46,028 nt of DNA from a virus, in IMG/VR virus record IMGVR_UViG_3300041955_000180, positions 1-46,028 of that record; one strand, given 5' to 3'. The stretch's first letter is position 1, and each line of letters starts with the position of its first letter. A program made the position numbers and the translations under genes. A model generated the notes under the pieces. It made no database searches and was not told where the DNA came from. It saw only the letters and a list, made by a program, of their open reading frames with translations. Positions 6,762-14,539 of this stretch are shown here, piece by piece.

Positions 6762-6991
6762 GGCGCTGGTGGAAATGGGTCCGTCTCGGCTGGACGGGTA
6801 TCTTCGGCTACAAGACCGCGAGTGGAAACCGTGTGCGGCTTTACGCGGATGTCGACGGCGGCGTAATCATTGCGGCGTTTCGTGACGAACCGAGCTGGAA
6901 CGATCGACAAGAGCTGGGAAAATGGCTGACGGCGTCGCCATTTCCGGAAATCCGATACCGGGACATGAAGACGCAGCGGGTGTACGAATAG
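6758..6991 (+). CDS. Small hypothetical protein in packaging operon (77 aa)
   Basis: The start at 6758 forms an ATGA overlap with the small terminase stop. A Trp/Arg-rich N-terminus (MRRWWKWVRLGWTGIFGYK) is followed by a beta-rich core (NRVRLYADVDGGVIIAAF) and WNDRQELGKWL. The N-terminus is amphipathic rather than a true membrane segment. No family is recognised. Confidence 0.5.
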   Translation: MRRWWKWVRLGWTGIFGYKTASGNRVRLYADVDGGVIIAAFRDEPSWNDRQELGKWLTASPFPEIRYRDMKTQRVYE

Positions 6992-6994
6992 CGC

Positions 6995-7543
6995 ATGCTC
7001 TCGATTGAGGAACGCCAGCGCCTCTTCGAGGAGCACCTGGAATGGTCCAAGCTGGTCGCCCGGCGCGTCGCCTCGCAGCTCCCTCCGTCTTTCGCACCGG
7101 AGGATCTTGAACAGGAAGCGGCCCTCGAGCTGTGGCGCCAGCTCGACCGGTATGATCCGAAGCTGAACGATAACGTCCGCGGCTTCGCCTACCTGGCGGT
7201 CCGCGGTGCCTGCCTGATGAGCGTGCGGCGGAAGCATTACACCGAGGCGACCAATGAACCCCTAGGGACAAGCGTGCCGGCAACCTACAGCGATCCAGCC
7301 GACCAATACGAGAAACGGCTTGCGGATCAGCGGAACCGGAGGCGTGAGCTCGCGCAGCTGCGAGAAGTGGCGCGGCGCCTAGCCGGCTTTCCCACTCAGA
7401 TGCAGTTTTCGGCCTATGTGGTCCGGCGCGTTCATCTGGAATCGACAGCGATTCCCCAGCTGGCTGAGCTGACCGGCGTGCCGGCCGAAAAGCTACAGCG
7501 CGCGCTCGCTGCCGGCCTGCGGCTCTTGAAGAAAGGGCAATGA
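6995..7543 (+). CDS. Sigma-70 family-like protein
   Basis: This is a 182-residue protein. Residues about 18-80 match sigma region 2: VARRVASQLPPSFAPEDLEQ, then AALELWRQLDRYDP and FAYLAVRGACLMSVRRKHY. This resembles the FliA/ECF pattern that binds core RNA polymerase clamp helices and the -10 element. Residues about 138-180 resemble a region-4 helix-turn-helix (STAIPQLAELTGVPAEKLQR). Its location between the two terminase genes, with an ATGA overlap to the large subunit, is unusual. It could redirect host polymerase to phage promoters, or be a sigma-fold DNA-binding packaging factor. Confidence 0.6.
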   Translation: MLSIEERQRLFEEHLEWSKLVARRVASQLPPSFAPEDLEQEAALELWRQLDRYDPKLNDNVRGFAYLAVRGACLMSVRRKHYTEATNEPLGTSVPATYSDPADQYEKRLADQRNRRRELAQLREVARRLAGFPTQMQFSAYVVRRVHLESTAIPQLAELTGVPAEKLQRALAAGLRLLKKGQ

Positions 7544-9255
7544 GCGTCACCCTGAGCTACCGTCAGCAGCAGGACTTCCTGGACGCCGTCGCCGACGATG
7601 CGCGGTTTTGTCGGGAGGCTCTCCAGATTCGCGACGAATCCGGTCATCTGGTGAAAATGAACCCGCGGCCCGGACAGATCAAGCTGTTCAACACGATCCG
7701 GGAGCAACGGGAAAAGAACAAAGCGGTTCGCCTTGTGGTCTTGAAGACTCGGCGCTCGAACTTTACCGCGGGCGTGTGCGCCGCGATGTTCAAGAACGCG
7801 ATCACGTGGCCCGGGCGCAAGGGCCTTATCGTTGCCGACAATTACAAGCCTGCGGGACTCGAAGCGTTCGGCTATTTGCAGGCCTTCCAAGCCAACTACG
7901 TGCCGTTCACTGTGCATGGAAAGGCGCTGAAGCAGCCGGCGCTTGAACGCGACACCGACATGAACATGCGGTGGGAGTCGAAGGCCTCGCTCGAGGTCCT
8001 TTCCGCGGACAAGGGCGAGCTCCGCGGCGGCGGGCGGCAGGACGTGCTGTGCGATGAGGCGGCGTTCTGGCGCGATCCGGCGACGACGTTGACCGGGGTG
8101 CTGAATATGGTGCCCTCGGGGATGCCGGGGACCATGGTGATCGTGCAGAGCACCGCAAACGGCATCGGCGGCGAGTTCTACGATCTTTGCCAGAAAGCCA
8201 TGGATCCGTTGAATGAATCCGGCTGGCGCTTCCTGTTCTTTGGTTGGCTGGAGCACACGCCGTATCGAATCCCCGTGGACGATCCCGTCCGACTAATGGC
8301 GAGCCTCGACAAGGAAGAAAAGGTCCTGATGTCCGTGCATGGCGCGACGCTGGAGCAGCTCGCGTGGCGCCGGCTCAAGATTTCGACCGAGTGCCGTGGC
8401 CGCGTCGAGATCTTCCACCAGGAGTACCCGACGACGCCCCAGGAAGCGTTCCTGGCGTCCGGTCGCCCTCGATTCGACCATCCGGCGCTTTCGCGCATGG
8501 TGATCACGGCTGGCATCAGCGGAGAGATCGAGGTCGTCGAGGAGTTCCCGCGGCAAAAAACGCGCTTTCATCCCCGGGAGTTCGGCGCGTTGACGGTATG
8601 GAGAATGCCGGAAGCCGGGCGGCGTTACTGCGCCGGCGCCGATCCCTCGCACGGCATCGACGTTTCGCCGGACCGAAAGGGCATGGATCCGGATTATGCC
8701 GTGATGTGGGTGGAGGACTTCGACACTGGCGAGCAAGTAGCGATGCTACGCGATCGGCTGCGGCCGCACGCTTTCGCGGAGTACTCGGCGCTCTTGTGCC
8801 AATGGTACAACTGGGCCTATTTGTGCCCGGAAGCCAACGACCCGGGCTTCATCGATGCTCTCGTCCAGTTCTATCGCGTCGAGCTTCTGTTCAACCGAAG
8901 GCGGGATCCGACCGACCGCAGGAGTGCGCAGCCCGAAGAGATCGGATGGCAGACCACCGGCGAATCCCGGCTGTGGCTGGTCTCGGCCGTCGACGACGCG
9001 ATCCGCGAGGGCACCAGCATGATTCACTCAGCCGTCGCCCTCGACGAGCACTACAAGTTCGTTATCAAGCCAAACGGCAAAGCCGAAGCGCAAGCGGGCG
9101 GTCACGACGACACGGTTCTCGCGCACGCGTTTTGCAAAATGATGCGCAGGTACTACCCGCGGCACCCCGCTCCGTACGTCGACAACCGGCTGCCGAGCGG
9201 TCACCGTCCGGGGGTTGTAAGATACGGACAGCCGAGGAAAGACGACGATGACTGA
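7540..9255 (+). CDS. terL: Terminase large subunit
   Basis: This 571-residue packaging motor has an N-terminal ATPase. The Walker A-like segment is LKTRRSNFT (about 68-76), lacking the usual glycines. Walker B is VLCDE (169-173) and the coupling motif QSTANG (203-208), followed by GGEFYDL. EYPTTPQEAFLASGRPRF (295-312) is the typical linker. The C-terminal nuclease carries GADPSHGID (Asp368), CPEAND (Glu431) and GGHDD (Asp523/Asp524) as the acidic metal-binding residues. It translocates DNA into the prohead and cuts the concatemer. It is coupled to the upstream sigma-like gene. Confidence 0.95.
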   Translation: MSVTLSYRQQQDFLDAVADDARFCREALQIRDESGHLVKMNPRPGQIKLFNTIREQREKNKAVRLVVLKTRRSNFTAGVCAAMFKNAITWPGRKGLIVADNYKPAGLEAFGYLQAFQANYVPFTVHGKALKQPALERDTDMNMRWESKASLEVLSADKGELRGGGRQDVLCDEAAFWRDPATTLTGVLNMVPSGMPGTMVIVQSTANGIGGEFYDLCQKAMDPLNESGWRFLFFGWLEHTPYRIPVDDPVRLMASLDKEEKVLMSVHGATLEQLAWRRLKISTECRGRVEIFHQEYPTTPQEAFLASGRPRFDHPALSRMVITAGISGEIEVVEEFPRQKTRFHPREFGALTVWRMPEAGRRYCAGADPSHGIDVSPDRKGMDPDYAVMWVEDFDTGEQVAMLRDRLRPHAFAEYSALLCQWYNWAYLCPEANDPGFIDALVQFYRVELLFNRRRDPTDRRSAQPEEIGWQTTGESRLWLVSAVDDAIREGTSMIHSAVALDEHYKFVIKPNGKAEAQAGGHDDTVLAHAFCKMMRRYYPRHPAPYVDNRLPSGHRPGVVRYGQPRKDDDD

Positions 9256-9478
9256 GGGTCCAGGAATCTTGCGCGCGAAGTTCCTGAGGCCAGCCCACAA
9301 GCCAACTCCCGAGGAGCGGTCCGCGGCCACTCGCACGCCTGAAGGCAGGGCAATTCTTAAAGCGAGTGGAACCCCAAGACCCGCTAACTTACCGGCAGAT
9401 CGTCGTTTCGGAGACCGAATCGAACCGGCTGCGCGACGCGATTTGGCTGGACTTCCTGTCGGCCCAGTCGAACCATGA
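9248..9478 (+). CDS. Possible small protein between terminase and portal
   Basis: This 76-codon frame starts inside the terminase 3' end (8-base overlap). Its first 39 codons (TEGPGILRAKFLRPAHKPTP, then EERSAATRTPEGRAIL) look protein-like. The rest overlaps the portal frame if the portal starts at GTG 9366. It ends 1 base before ATG 9480, an alternative portal start, so the two gene models are linked: if this gene is real, the portal could begin at 9480. Confidence 0.35.
   Translation: MTEGPGILRAKFLRPAHKPTPEERSAATRTPEGRAILKASGTPRPANLPADRRFGDRIEPAARRDLAGLPVGPVEP
9348..9365 (+). promoter_or_regulatory. GGGCAATTC motif upstream of portal
   Basis: GGGCAATTC at 9348-9356 precedes GTG 9366 by 9 bases. 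The same 9-mer or a one-base variant occurs before at least five other starts that lack a Shine-Dalgarno. There is no SD before GTG 9366. Confidence 0.45.
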
Positions 9479-11606
9479 CATGCGGATGGAGCGCTTCGTC
9501 CGGTACTACCGGATGTGGCGCGGCCTAGCGACCAACAAGTACCCCGAGCAGCTGCAAGTTCCGATGATGAAGTGGGTGACGTTCGCGCACTGGTCGCGCA
9601 TTATGCAGGCCCTTCTGGGAGACGACGCCGAGATCATCGCGAAACCCTCCGGACCAGGCGCGGACGAGAAGATCGCGGCCAAGGTCGGCAAATACATGAC
9701 GTGGCGCCTGTTTGAATACATGCGCGGCGTTCCGAGCTTCGCCGCGTGGACCTTCCGGACGGTTCTCTTCGGTCGTGCGCATGCCTTTATGCCTTACGAG
9801 CAGGATTTCTTCTGGCAGCGGATGGACAAAAACGCCAAGACGATGGCGATGATCGCGAAGACGAAGGCCCGCTGGGAGGATGTCGGCCGCGGCAAGATCG
9901 ACGTCGAGCAGATCGTTTATGACGGCCCGAAACTGATCCCGCTCTGGCCCTCCGAGATCGTGCTCCCGGCGCAGGATGGCGCGAACTGTGTGGGCGATTT
10001 CGATTGGAAGATTCGCCGGCGCCGCATCACGCCGCAGGACCTGCTCGATGGCGAGAGCCGCGGGCTCTACCAGGGCGTGCGCGCGAACTGGGAGACAATC
10101 TACCGCGCCTCGCAATCCCGGCAGGAGCGCAATTACACCTGGGACTGGGAAAAGATCAGCGCCGACCAGGCGGAGGGCGTCAGTTACGCGAACGTGCTCG
10201 GAACCAGAAACAGCGTGGAATTGTGGGAATGGTACGGCAAATGGCGCTTTTTGAAGGGCAAGCAAGACGGCCGCGTGGAGAACATCGATCGCCGACAGTC
10301 ATCCGATTCCGAGATCGTCGTGAGCATCCTGCCTTTGCTCGGCAACCTGGTCGTCGGCATCCAGGACTTGCGCGACGCGTTCCCAACAATGCGCCGGCGC
10401 GATCCCTTCGTCGACCTGAGCCTGGTGAAGGACGGCTCGTACTGGGGCCCGGGCCTCGGCGAGATGATCGAACGTCTCCAGGATAAAAGCACCGCGAATT
10501 ACGCGCTGTTCGAGCGTGCCGGCAAGTTCAGCGTCGGGCCCGTGATCTTCTACCGGCCGAGTTCGGGATCTTTCAATCCGGACAAGTTCGTTTATGAGCC
10601 CGACACCGCCGTCGCGACGGAGGACCCGAAGGGGGTGAACGTCGTCAGCTTCAACGCCAACCTGGAGTTTTGCGAACAGAACGCGCAGGCGCTTCAGACG
10701 ATGGCCGAGAAGGTCTCGGGAGACAACGACCAGACGCTCGGGCAGTCAATCGATCGTCCGAACGCGCCGCGCACCGCGGCCGGCCAGGCGCTTCTCGCGC
10801 AGGGCGCGAACACCCGCATCGAGCTCGATTTCTCGGTGCTGCGCGACGATCTCAGCGTCATGCTCGAGCAGCTCTTCGAGCTGGACCGGGAGTTCAACGA
10901 CGGCGAGGTTTTCTTCCGGGTGACCGGCGATGACCCGCTCGATTTCGCCGAGGGCCCGAGCGGCTTTGCGAAGCTGATGCCGGAAGAACGCGAGCACGGT
11001 TTCGACTTCCAGCTGAAGTTCGCCACGACTGTTTGGTCAAAAGAGGCGAAAAAAGCGGAAACGTTGCAACTTTACGGGCTCGCGATGCAGAACCCGATTG
11101 TGCAGCAGAATCCGCGCGCGTTGTGGCTTCTGCTCGACAAGGTCTGGACGGCCATGGGAGTCGGCACGCTCGGCGAGATCATTCCATGCCCGCCCGATCC
11201 CGGTAACCCGCAGGACCCGAAAGACGAGTGGTCGGAGATCCTCAAGGGCGAGGACGTGCAGGTGCATCCGCTCGACGACGACGACGCCCACATGCTCGAT
11301 CATCGGAAACGCTACGATTACGAGTGCGACCAGCCGGCGGCGCGCCGAGATCCCCGGGCGGAAAAGGCCATTCTGGCTCATATCGTGGCGCACGAGCGGC
11401 AGAAACGGCACAAACAGGCGCTCGCGGCCATGGCTCAACAGGCAATCCAGCAGATTCAGGCGCAGCAGCAAAATGGACAGCAGCAGCCCGGGCAGCCGCC
11501 GGCGAGTGTTGGGCCCGCAGTGCTCCCGCCCAATCCGCTGAACCCTCCGGAGAATCCGAACGGTGCCGTCTCCACCCCGGCTGGCCCAGTAGGTGCGCCA
11601 CAATAA
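9366..11606 (+). CDS. Portal protein
   Basis: This is a 746-residue protein. Features typical of large podovirus-type portals are an N-terminal Y-Y-x-M-W region (VRYYRMWRGL), VTFAHWSRIMQALLGD, the crown-region phrase SYWGPGLGEMIERLQDKST, the NAPRTAAGQALLAQGAN loop (about 466-482), and a long helical C-terminus. HPLDDDDAHMLDHRKRYD with repeated His and Asp is followed by a Gln-rich and Pro-rich tail (about 685-746). It forms the dodecameric DNA channel at the capsid vertex. The start is GTG 9366 (helical leader kept) or ATG 9480. Confidence 0.88.
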   Translation: MEPQDPLTYRQIVVSETESNRLRDAIWLDFLSAQSNHDMRMERFVRYYRMWRGLATNKYPEQLQVPMMKWVTFAHWSRIMQALLGDDAEIIAKPSGPGADEKIAAKVGKYMTWRLFEYMRGVPSFAAWTFRTVLFGRAHAFMPYEQDFFWQRMDKNAKTMAMIAKTKARWEDVGRGKIDVEQIVYDGPKLIPLWPSEIVLPAQDGANCVGDFDWKIRRRRITPQDLLDGESRGLYQGVRANWETIYRASQSRQERNYTWDWEKISADQAEGVSYANVLGTRNSVELWEWYGKWRFLKGKQDGRVENIDRRQSSDSEIVVSILPLLGNLVVGIQDLRDAFPTMRRRDPFVDLSLVKDGSYWGPGLGEMIERLQDKSTANYALFERAGKFSVGPVIFYRPSSGSFNPDKFVYEPDTAVATEDPKGVNVVSFNANLEFCEQNAQALQTMAEKVSGDNDQTLGQSIDRPNAPRTAAGQALLAQGANTRIELDFSVLRDDLSVMLEQLFELDREFNDGEVFFRVTGDDPLDFAEGPSGFAKLMPEEREHGFDFQLKFATTVWSKEAKKAETLQLYGLAMQNPIVQQNPRALWLLLDKVWTAMGVGTLGEIIPCPPDPGNPQDPKDEWSEILKGEDVQVHPLDDDDAHMLDHRKRYDYECDQPAARRDPRAEKAILAHIVAHERQKRHKQALAAMAQQAIQQIQAQQQNGQQQPGQPPASVGPAVLPPNPLNPPENPNGAVSTPAGPVGAPQ

Positions 11607-11607
11607 T

Positions 11608-11865
11608 ATGGCGAAGATCGATCGACAAAACCGTTCGATGGACGCGCGCGACGCAGACTCGCTCGAAACTCTGCTCGACGGGCGCGGCTGGCAATTAACC
11701 TTCGGACGGTTGCAGCACGAAATCGGAGTCCAGGTGCAGGATTTGGAGCGACAGCACACCGAGCTTGAGACCGCGGCGATCCGCGGGATGTTAAAGGGCC
11801 TGCGTCTGGCGGCCGGTATGCCCGAGCTGCTCTACAAAGAGGCGACGAAAGGAAAACCAGCATGA
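11608..11865 (+). CDS. Small helical hypothetical protein (85 aa)
   Basis: It starts 1 base after the portal stop (an upstream GTG at 11593 overlapping the portal end is possible). It is helical, with TFGRLQHEIGVQVQDLERQH followed by ELETAAIRGMLKGLRLAAGM. Its position right after the portal suggests a virion or assembly factor. No family is recognised. It ends in an ATGA overlap. Confidence 0.5.
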   Translation: MAKIDRQNRSMDARDADSLETLLDGRGWQLTFGRLQHEIGVQVQDLERQHTELETAAIRGMLKGLRLAAGMPELLYKEATKGKPA

Positions 11866-12071
11866 CGAACGCGCACCCGGGTTTCAAGGCGGTCCAGAGC
11901 AAGATCGAACGCGAAGGATACTCGGCCAAGGTTGCTGGCGCCATCCTGGCGAAGAAGACGCGCGAGGCCTCGCCTGCGGCGAAAAAAGCGAACCCGCGGC
12001 TCAAGCGCGTGGCTGGGGCGAAGCCGAAGTCGGCCTCGCTCGGCTCGAACCTGATGAAGGGCCATGCCTAA
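11862..12071 (+). CDS. Small basic protein ending in a GSNLMKG motif (69 aa)
   Basis: HPGFKAVQSKIEREGYSAKV at the N-terminus is a common opening of small phage proteins near portals. A Lys/Ala-rich linker follows and the C-terminus is SLGSNLMKGHA. The last 10 residues match those of the next gene (TLGANLMKGGK). ATG overlaps the upstream stop. It may be a virion-packaged or scaffold-associated peptide. Confidence 0.55.
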   Translation: MTNAHPGFKAVQSKIEREGYSAKVAGAILAKKTREASPAAKKANPRLKRVAGAKPKSASLGSNLMKGHA

Positions 12072-12273
12072 GTTCCTCGAGGACGATCTGAAGGCGGAGT
12101 ACGGCAACAACAGCGACGCCATCTACGGCACGCTGAACAAAATCGGCGCGATGCACGGAAACAAGGAAACGGCCAAAGGCCGCGAGATGCAGGCGAAACA
12201 CGATCGCGACAAGGCCCGCAAGAAGACCAGGTCGTCGACGCTCGGCGCGAATTTGATGAAAGGCGGCAAATAG
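12064..12273 (+). CDS. Small basic protein ending in a GANLMKGG motif (69 aa)
   Basis: This 69-residue protein overlaps the previous gene by 8 bases. FLEDDLKAEYGNNSDAIYGTL is followed by a Lys/Arg/Glu-rich helix and the tail TLGANLMKGGK, shared with the neighbouring gene. The N-terminal parts differ, so only the C-terminal tag is conserved. The role is unknown. Confidence 0.55.
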   Translation: MPKFLEDDLKAEYGNNSDAIYGTLNKIGAMHGNKETAKGREMQAKHDRDKARKKTRSSTLGANLMKGGK

Positions 12274-12274
12274 C

Positions 12275-12553
12275 ATGCGAGGAACCGGACCCAGTCTGAG
12301 GATCGAGAAGGCATCGAACGGCGGCCATACGATGACGCTGCACCCGGCCGATAAACCGGCAAAGAAGGGCGGCATGGAGATCGGACGCTACGAGCCGCCT
12401 GAGACTCGGGTTTACGGTCCCGGCGATCACGAGAAGATGATCGGAGACGCGCGCGCCCACCTGGGCATCACGAAGCCCAAGCTCGGAACCATGCCGAAGG
12501 CAGTGGGACTCGCGAAGAACATGGCAGCTGCCGGATCCACCGTTCGGTCGTAG
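12275..12553 (+). CDS. Small hypothetical protein (92 aa)
   Basis: It starts 1 base after the previous stop. It contains GGHTMTLHPADKPAKKGGME, EPPETRVYGPGDHEKMIGD and a C-terminal GLAKNMAAAG that is a weak variant of the neighbouring NLMKG tags. It is likely part of the same small-protein cluster between portal and head genes. No family is recognised. Confidence 0.5.
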   Translation: MRGTGPSLRIEKASNGGHTMTLHPADKPAKKGGMEIGRYEPPETRVYGPGDHEKMIGDARAHLGITKPKLGTMPKAVGLAKNMAAAGSTVRS

Positions 12554-12556
12554 GCG

Positions 12557-12820
12557 ATGCCCAGCTTGCTCGATTTCATCTTCGGGAGCGGCGCCCTTAA
12601 GCAAGCTGCGGCGCAGGGCGGAACGCCACCGGTGACAGCGACGCCGTCGCAACCCGCGGGCATCGACGTTTCGAAGCTCGCGCAGCAGCAAGCCGACCAG
12701 GCACTCAAAAAAAAGAAGCCTCCCGTGCTCGCGACGCCCCCGGCAGCCCCCGCACTTCCGGCGCTTCCTGCGAGACCAGCCGGCACAATGCAAAAGAACC
12801 TGATGGGCGGCGGCCAGTGA
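12557..12820 (+). CDS. Small Ala/Pro-rich protein ending in KNLMGGG (87 aa)
   Basis: The N-terminus (PSLLDFIFGSGALKQAA) is amphipathic. The middle is a low-complexity Ala/Pro linker and the C-terminus is TMQKNLMGGGQ, the fourth instance of the N-L-M-x-G-type tag in consecutive genes. The stop overlaps the GTG start of the next gene (GTGA). Confidence 0.5.
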   Translation: MPSLLDFIFGSGALKQAAAQGGTPPVTATPSQPAGIDVSKLAQQQADQALKKKKPPVLATPPAAPALPALPARPAGTMQKNLMGGGQ

Positions 12821-13020
12821 AAGGCTACAAACGAGGCCCGGAACGGATGCGGTGTGACGCTTGCCCAGCGCGCAATCGAACGGTCCAGCGTGGCCGCGGC
12901 GCGGATGGGAACCTCTACGATCTTTGTTCGAAGTGCCGCGAGGCCTGCGCGCGGCTTGACGCTGGAGCAGTCCAGCCAGTACCGCGACCGCTTGACAGAT
13001 CCGCGCCTGTCGGCGTATGA
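12817..13020 (+). CDS. Small zinc-finger-like protein (67 aa, GTG start)
   Basis: CDACPARNRT near residue 13 and CSKCREAC near residue 36 give a CxxC...CxxC pattern. This decides in favour of this frame over the overlapping frame 12854-13111. The last 10 codons contain the promoter at 12992-13021. The start overlaps the upstream stop as GTGA. Function unknown. Confidence 0.5.
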   Translation: MKGYKRGPERMRCDACPARNRTVQRGRGADGNLYDLCSKCREACARLDAGAVQPVPRPLDRSAPVGV

Positions 13021-13021
13021 T
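12992..13021 (+). promoter_or_regulatory. Sigma-70-type promoter (TTGACA - 18 - TATGAT)
   Basis: The -35 is a perfect consensus (12992-12997) and the -10 matches 5 of 6 (13016-13021), with an 18-base spacer. This is the best promoter match I see in the window. It points into the head gene cluster, giving a leader of about 235 bases before the gene at 13264, and would boost capsid gene expression through the host housekeeping sigma factor. Confidence 0.6.
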
Positions 13022-13103
13022 CTGACCCAAGGAAAGAGACGTCAGAATTGGAGCGCGGAACGTCCGTGGAACGCATCAAAAGGGCGGGACATCTTGGGAA
13101 AAG

Positions 13104-13232
13104 ATGAGTAACACGAACTTCGATCGCTGGTTCCGCGGAAGGTCCGCCACCATTCCGCCATCGCGCTTCATCCGTTCTATCCTCGAAAGCCTTAGCAACT
13201 GCCACCCGCTCGGCGGAGATCAGAAGCCTTAG
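13104..13232 (+). CDS. Possible leader peptide (42 aa) in the long 5' leader
   Basis: GGGAAAAG lies just before the ATG. The peptide begins SNTNFDRWFRGRSATIPPSR and ends NCHPLGGDQKP. It fills part of the otherwise gene-free stretch 13021-13263 between the promoter and the first head gene. No family is recognised and it may not be translated. Confidence 0.3.
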   Translation: MSNTNFDRWFRGRSATIPPSRFIRSILESLSNCHPLGGDQKP

Positions 13233-13235
13233 CAA
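13187..13235. repeat. 12-bp direct repeat AAGCCTTAGCAA in the leader
   Basis: Perfect copies lie at 13187-13198 and 13224-13235, 37 bases apart. The pair is bracketed by CCTCGA (13181-13186) and TCGAGG (13236-13241), which could close a stem. It sits 23 bases upstream of the first head gene, so it could be a leader RNA element or protein-binding site. Confidence 0.4.
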
Positions 13236-13263
13236 TCGAGGTCCACACCCGAAAGGAAAACAC

Positions 13264-14043
13264 ATGACGCCAACCGCGATGGACAGCACCGGGACGAACC
13301 TGTTCCCGAATTTCATCACGCGCGACGACTGCCGACGGGCGGCCCCGCCCTTCGAGACCACAATCGCCGATCCGACTTACCCCACGAAAACCTGGGCCGA
13401 TCCGAATCCGCCCGCGCCAGACGCCAATGGAAACGTTTTCTATTATCGGCTGCCGGTTCCGGGCGAAGCTGCCGAGCTCATCCCGTTTCCCGTGCCGGCG
13501 AAATGGGCGCCTCTGTACAATCTTCCCGGCCGTCCGCAGTTCCCGGCATACACACCGGCGGCGACGCAGGCCTTCATCAGCTCGCCGTCGTCCTCGGTCC
13601 AGGAGCCGATGAACCCGGAAACTTTGAGCACGTATGCGCAAGCCGTCGAGCTACTCGCGGAGCTTAGCTCGCAATTCGGGATCACCGGGCAGATCGTCGA
13701 GCAGACCGTTCCGGTTCCCGGCGGCGCTGGGAATGGTCAGTACAACTACCCTCCGGGCGAAGACCGTCGCGTGTTCGTGATCCAGCCGGCGGCAACGGCC
13801 AACAATCCATCGCCCCTGCCGATCAACGTCGGTTTGATGCTGGTGGAGATGTACGGCCAGGGCATCGGGGCTCCCGGGAGCTGGGTCGTGAACGGCCAGG
13901 GATACGCGTGGTCGCCCGCTCAGATCAACCAGAGCACGGCAAACGGAACGGTTCCGTTGCCCGCGAAACCGGTGCCTCCGGGCGAAACCATCCTGCAGAA
14001 TATGTTCGGCCAGGCGGTGTATGCCAAGGTTTCGACGCAGTAG
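13264..14043 (+). CDS. Putative virion protein (259 aa)
   Basis: It starts after GAAAGGAAAACAC (good SD). The protein is Pro- and aromatic-rich, with short strand-forming segments (FPNFITRDDCRRAAPPFETT, GNVFYYRLPVPGEAAELIPF, DRRVFVIQPAATANN, PINVGLMLVEMYGQ) and no membrane segment. As the first gene of the head cluster it is probably a minor capsid or decoration-type protein, but I recognise no family. Confidence 0.5.
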   Translation: MTPTAMDSTGTNLFPNFITRDDCRRAAPPFETTIADPTYPTKTWADPNPPAPDANGNVFYYRLPVPGEAAELIPFPVPAKWAPLYNLPGRPQFPAYTPAATQAFISSPSSSVQEPMNPETLSTYAQAVELLAELSSQFGITGQIVEQTVPVPGGAGNGQYNYPPGEDRRVFVIQPAATANNPSPLPINVGLMLVEMYGQGIGAPGSWVVNGQGYAWSPAQINQSTANGTVPLPAKPVPPGETILQNMFGQAVYAKVSTQ

Positions 14044-14539
14044 CTTCGCCATCCTGCTTTTCTGCTGGTCGTTTCAATTCCTTTCCGGCCAGCAGCCAGC
14101 CGCGGCGCCGTCTCCCTCACCCGGAGCGGCGGCCGCGGTAACCCCCGCGGCGACGTGGCTCCCAAAATTCATCTTCACCGGCGGCGGAGGCTTCACCTCG
14201 CCAAACGGCAAGTTCGCGTATTACAGCGAATCGACCTACGTCGGGTCTGGCACCTATTCGACCTTCGCGCAGGAGTACACGATCATCAACGGTCAGGTCC
14301 AATCCGCCACGCTCGCCGGCGTGACGAAACCGCTCTATCAGTTTGGCCAGATCACCGTCGGACTCACCGGGCTCGGAGGCGGTTCGGTCTCAACGAGCGG
14401 TTCCACCGCGGCCGTGGCGAGCGGGCAGGTGTTCGTTGACATACGCATCAAGAAAACGGCGTGGGGCGCCACGCTGACCGGCACCAAAAACAGCACCGGC
14501 GGCTGGAAATTCACTTTGGCCCCGCGGTGGGCCCAATGA
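14021..14539 (+). CDS. Secreted protein with signal peptide, unknown function (172 aa)
   Basis: The N-terminus is a Sec-type signal: basic start, hydrophobic core (SFAILLFCWSFQFLSG) and a likely cleavage near GQQ-PAAAP. An Ala/Pro linker and a glycine-rich, beta-rich domain follow (FIFTGGGGFTSPNGKFAYYS, QVFVDIRIKKTAWGATL). An exported, envelope-located role such as altering the host surface is possible. It overlaps the previous gene by 23 bases and the next by ATGA. Confidence 0.55.
   Translation: MPRFRRSSFAILLFCWSFQFLSGQQPAAAPSPSPGAAAAVTPAATWLPKFIFTGGGGFTSPNGKFAYYSESTYVGSGTYSTFAQEYTIINGQVQSATLAGVTKPLYQFGQITVGLTGLGGGSVSTSGSTAAVASGQVFVDIRIKKTAWGATLTGTKNSTGGWKFTLAPRWAQ

Noticed and set aside
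8244-9251. Long alternative frame of 335 codons inside the large terminase gene
   Set aside because: It lies wholly within a well-supported gene, has an Arg/Gly/Pro-rich shadow composition and no start signal.
12854-13111. Alternative frame overlapping the small zinc-finger gene
   Set aside because: The 12817 frame keeps a CxxC/CxxC pattern and a GTGA coupling with the upstream gene, and the alternative lacks both. Its end region contains the promoter.
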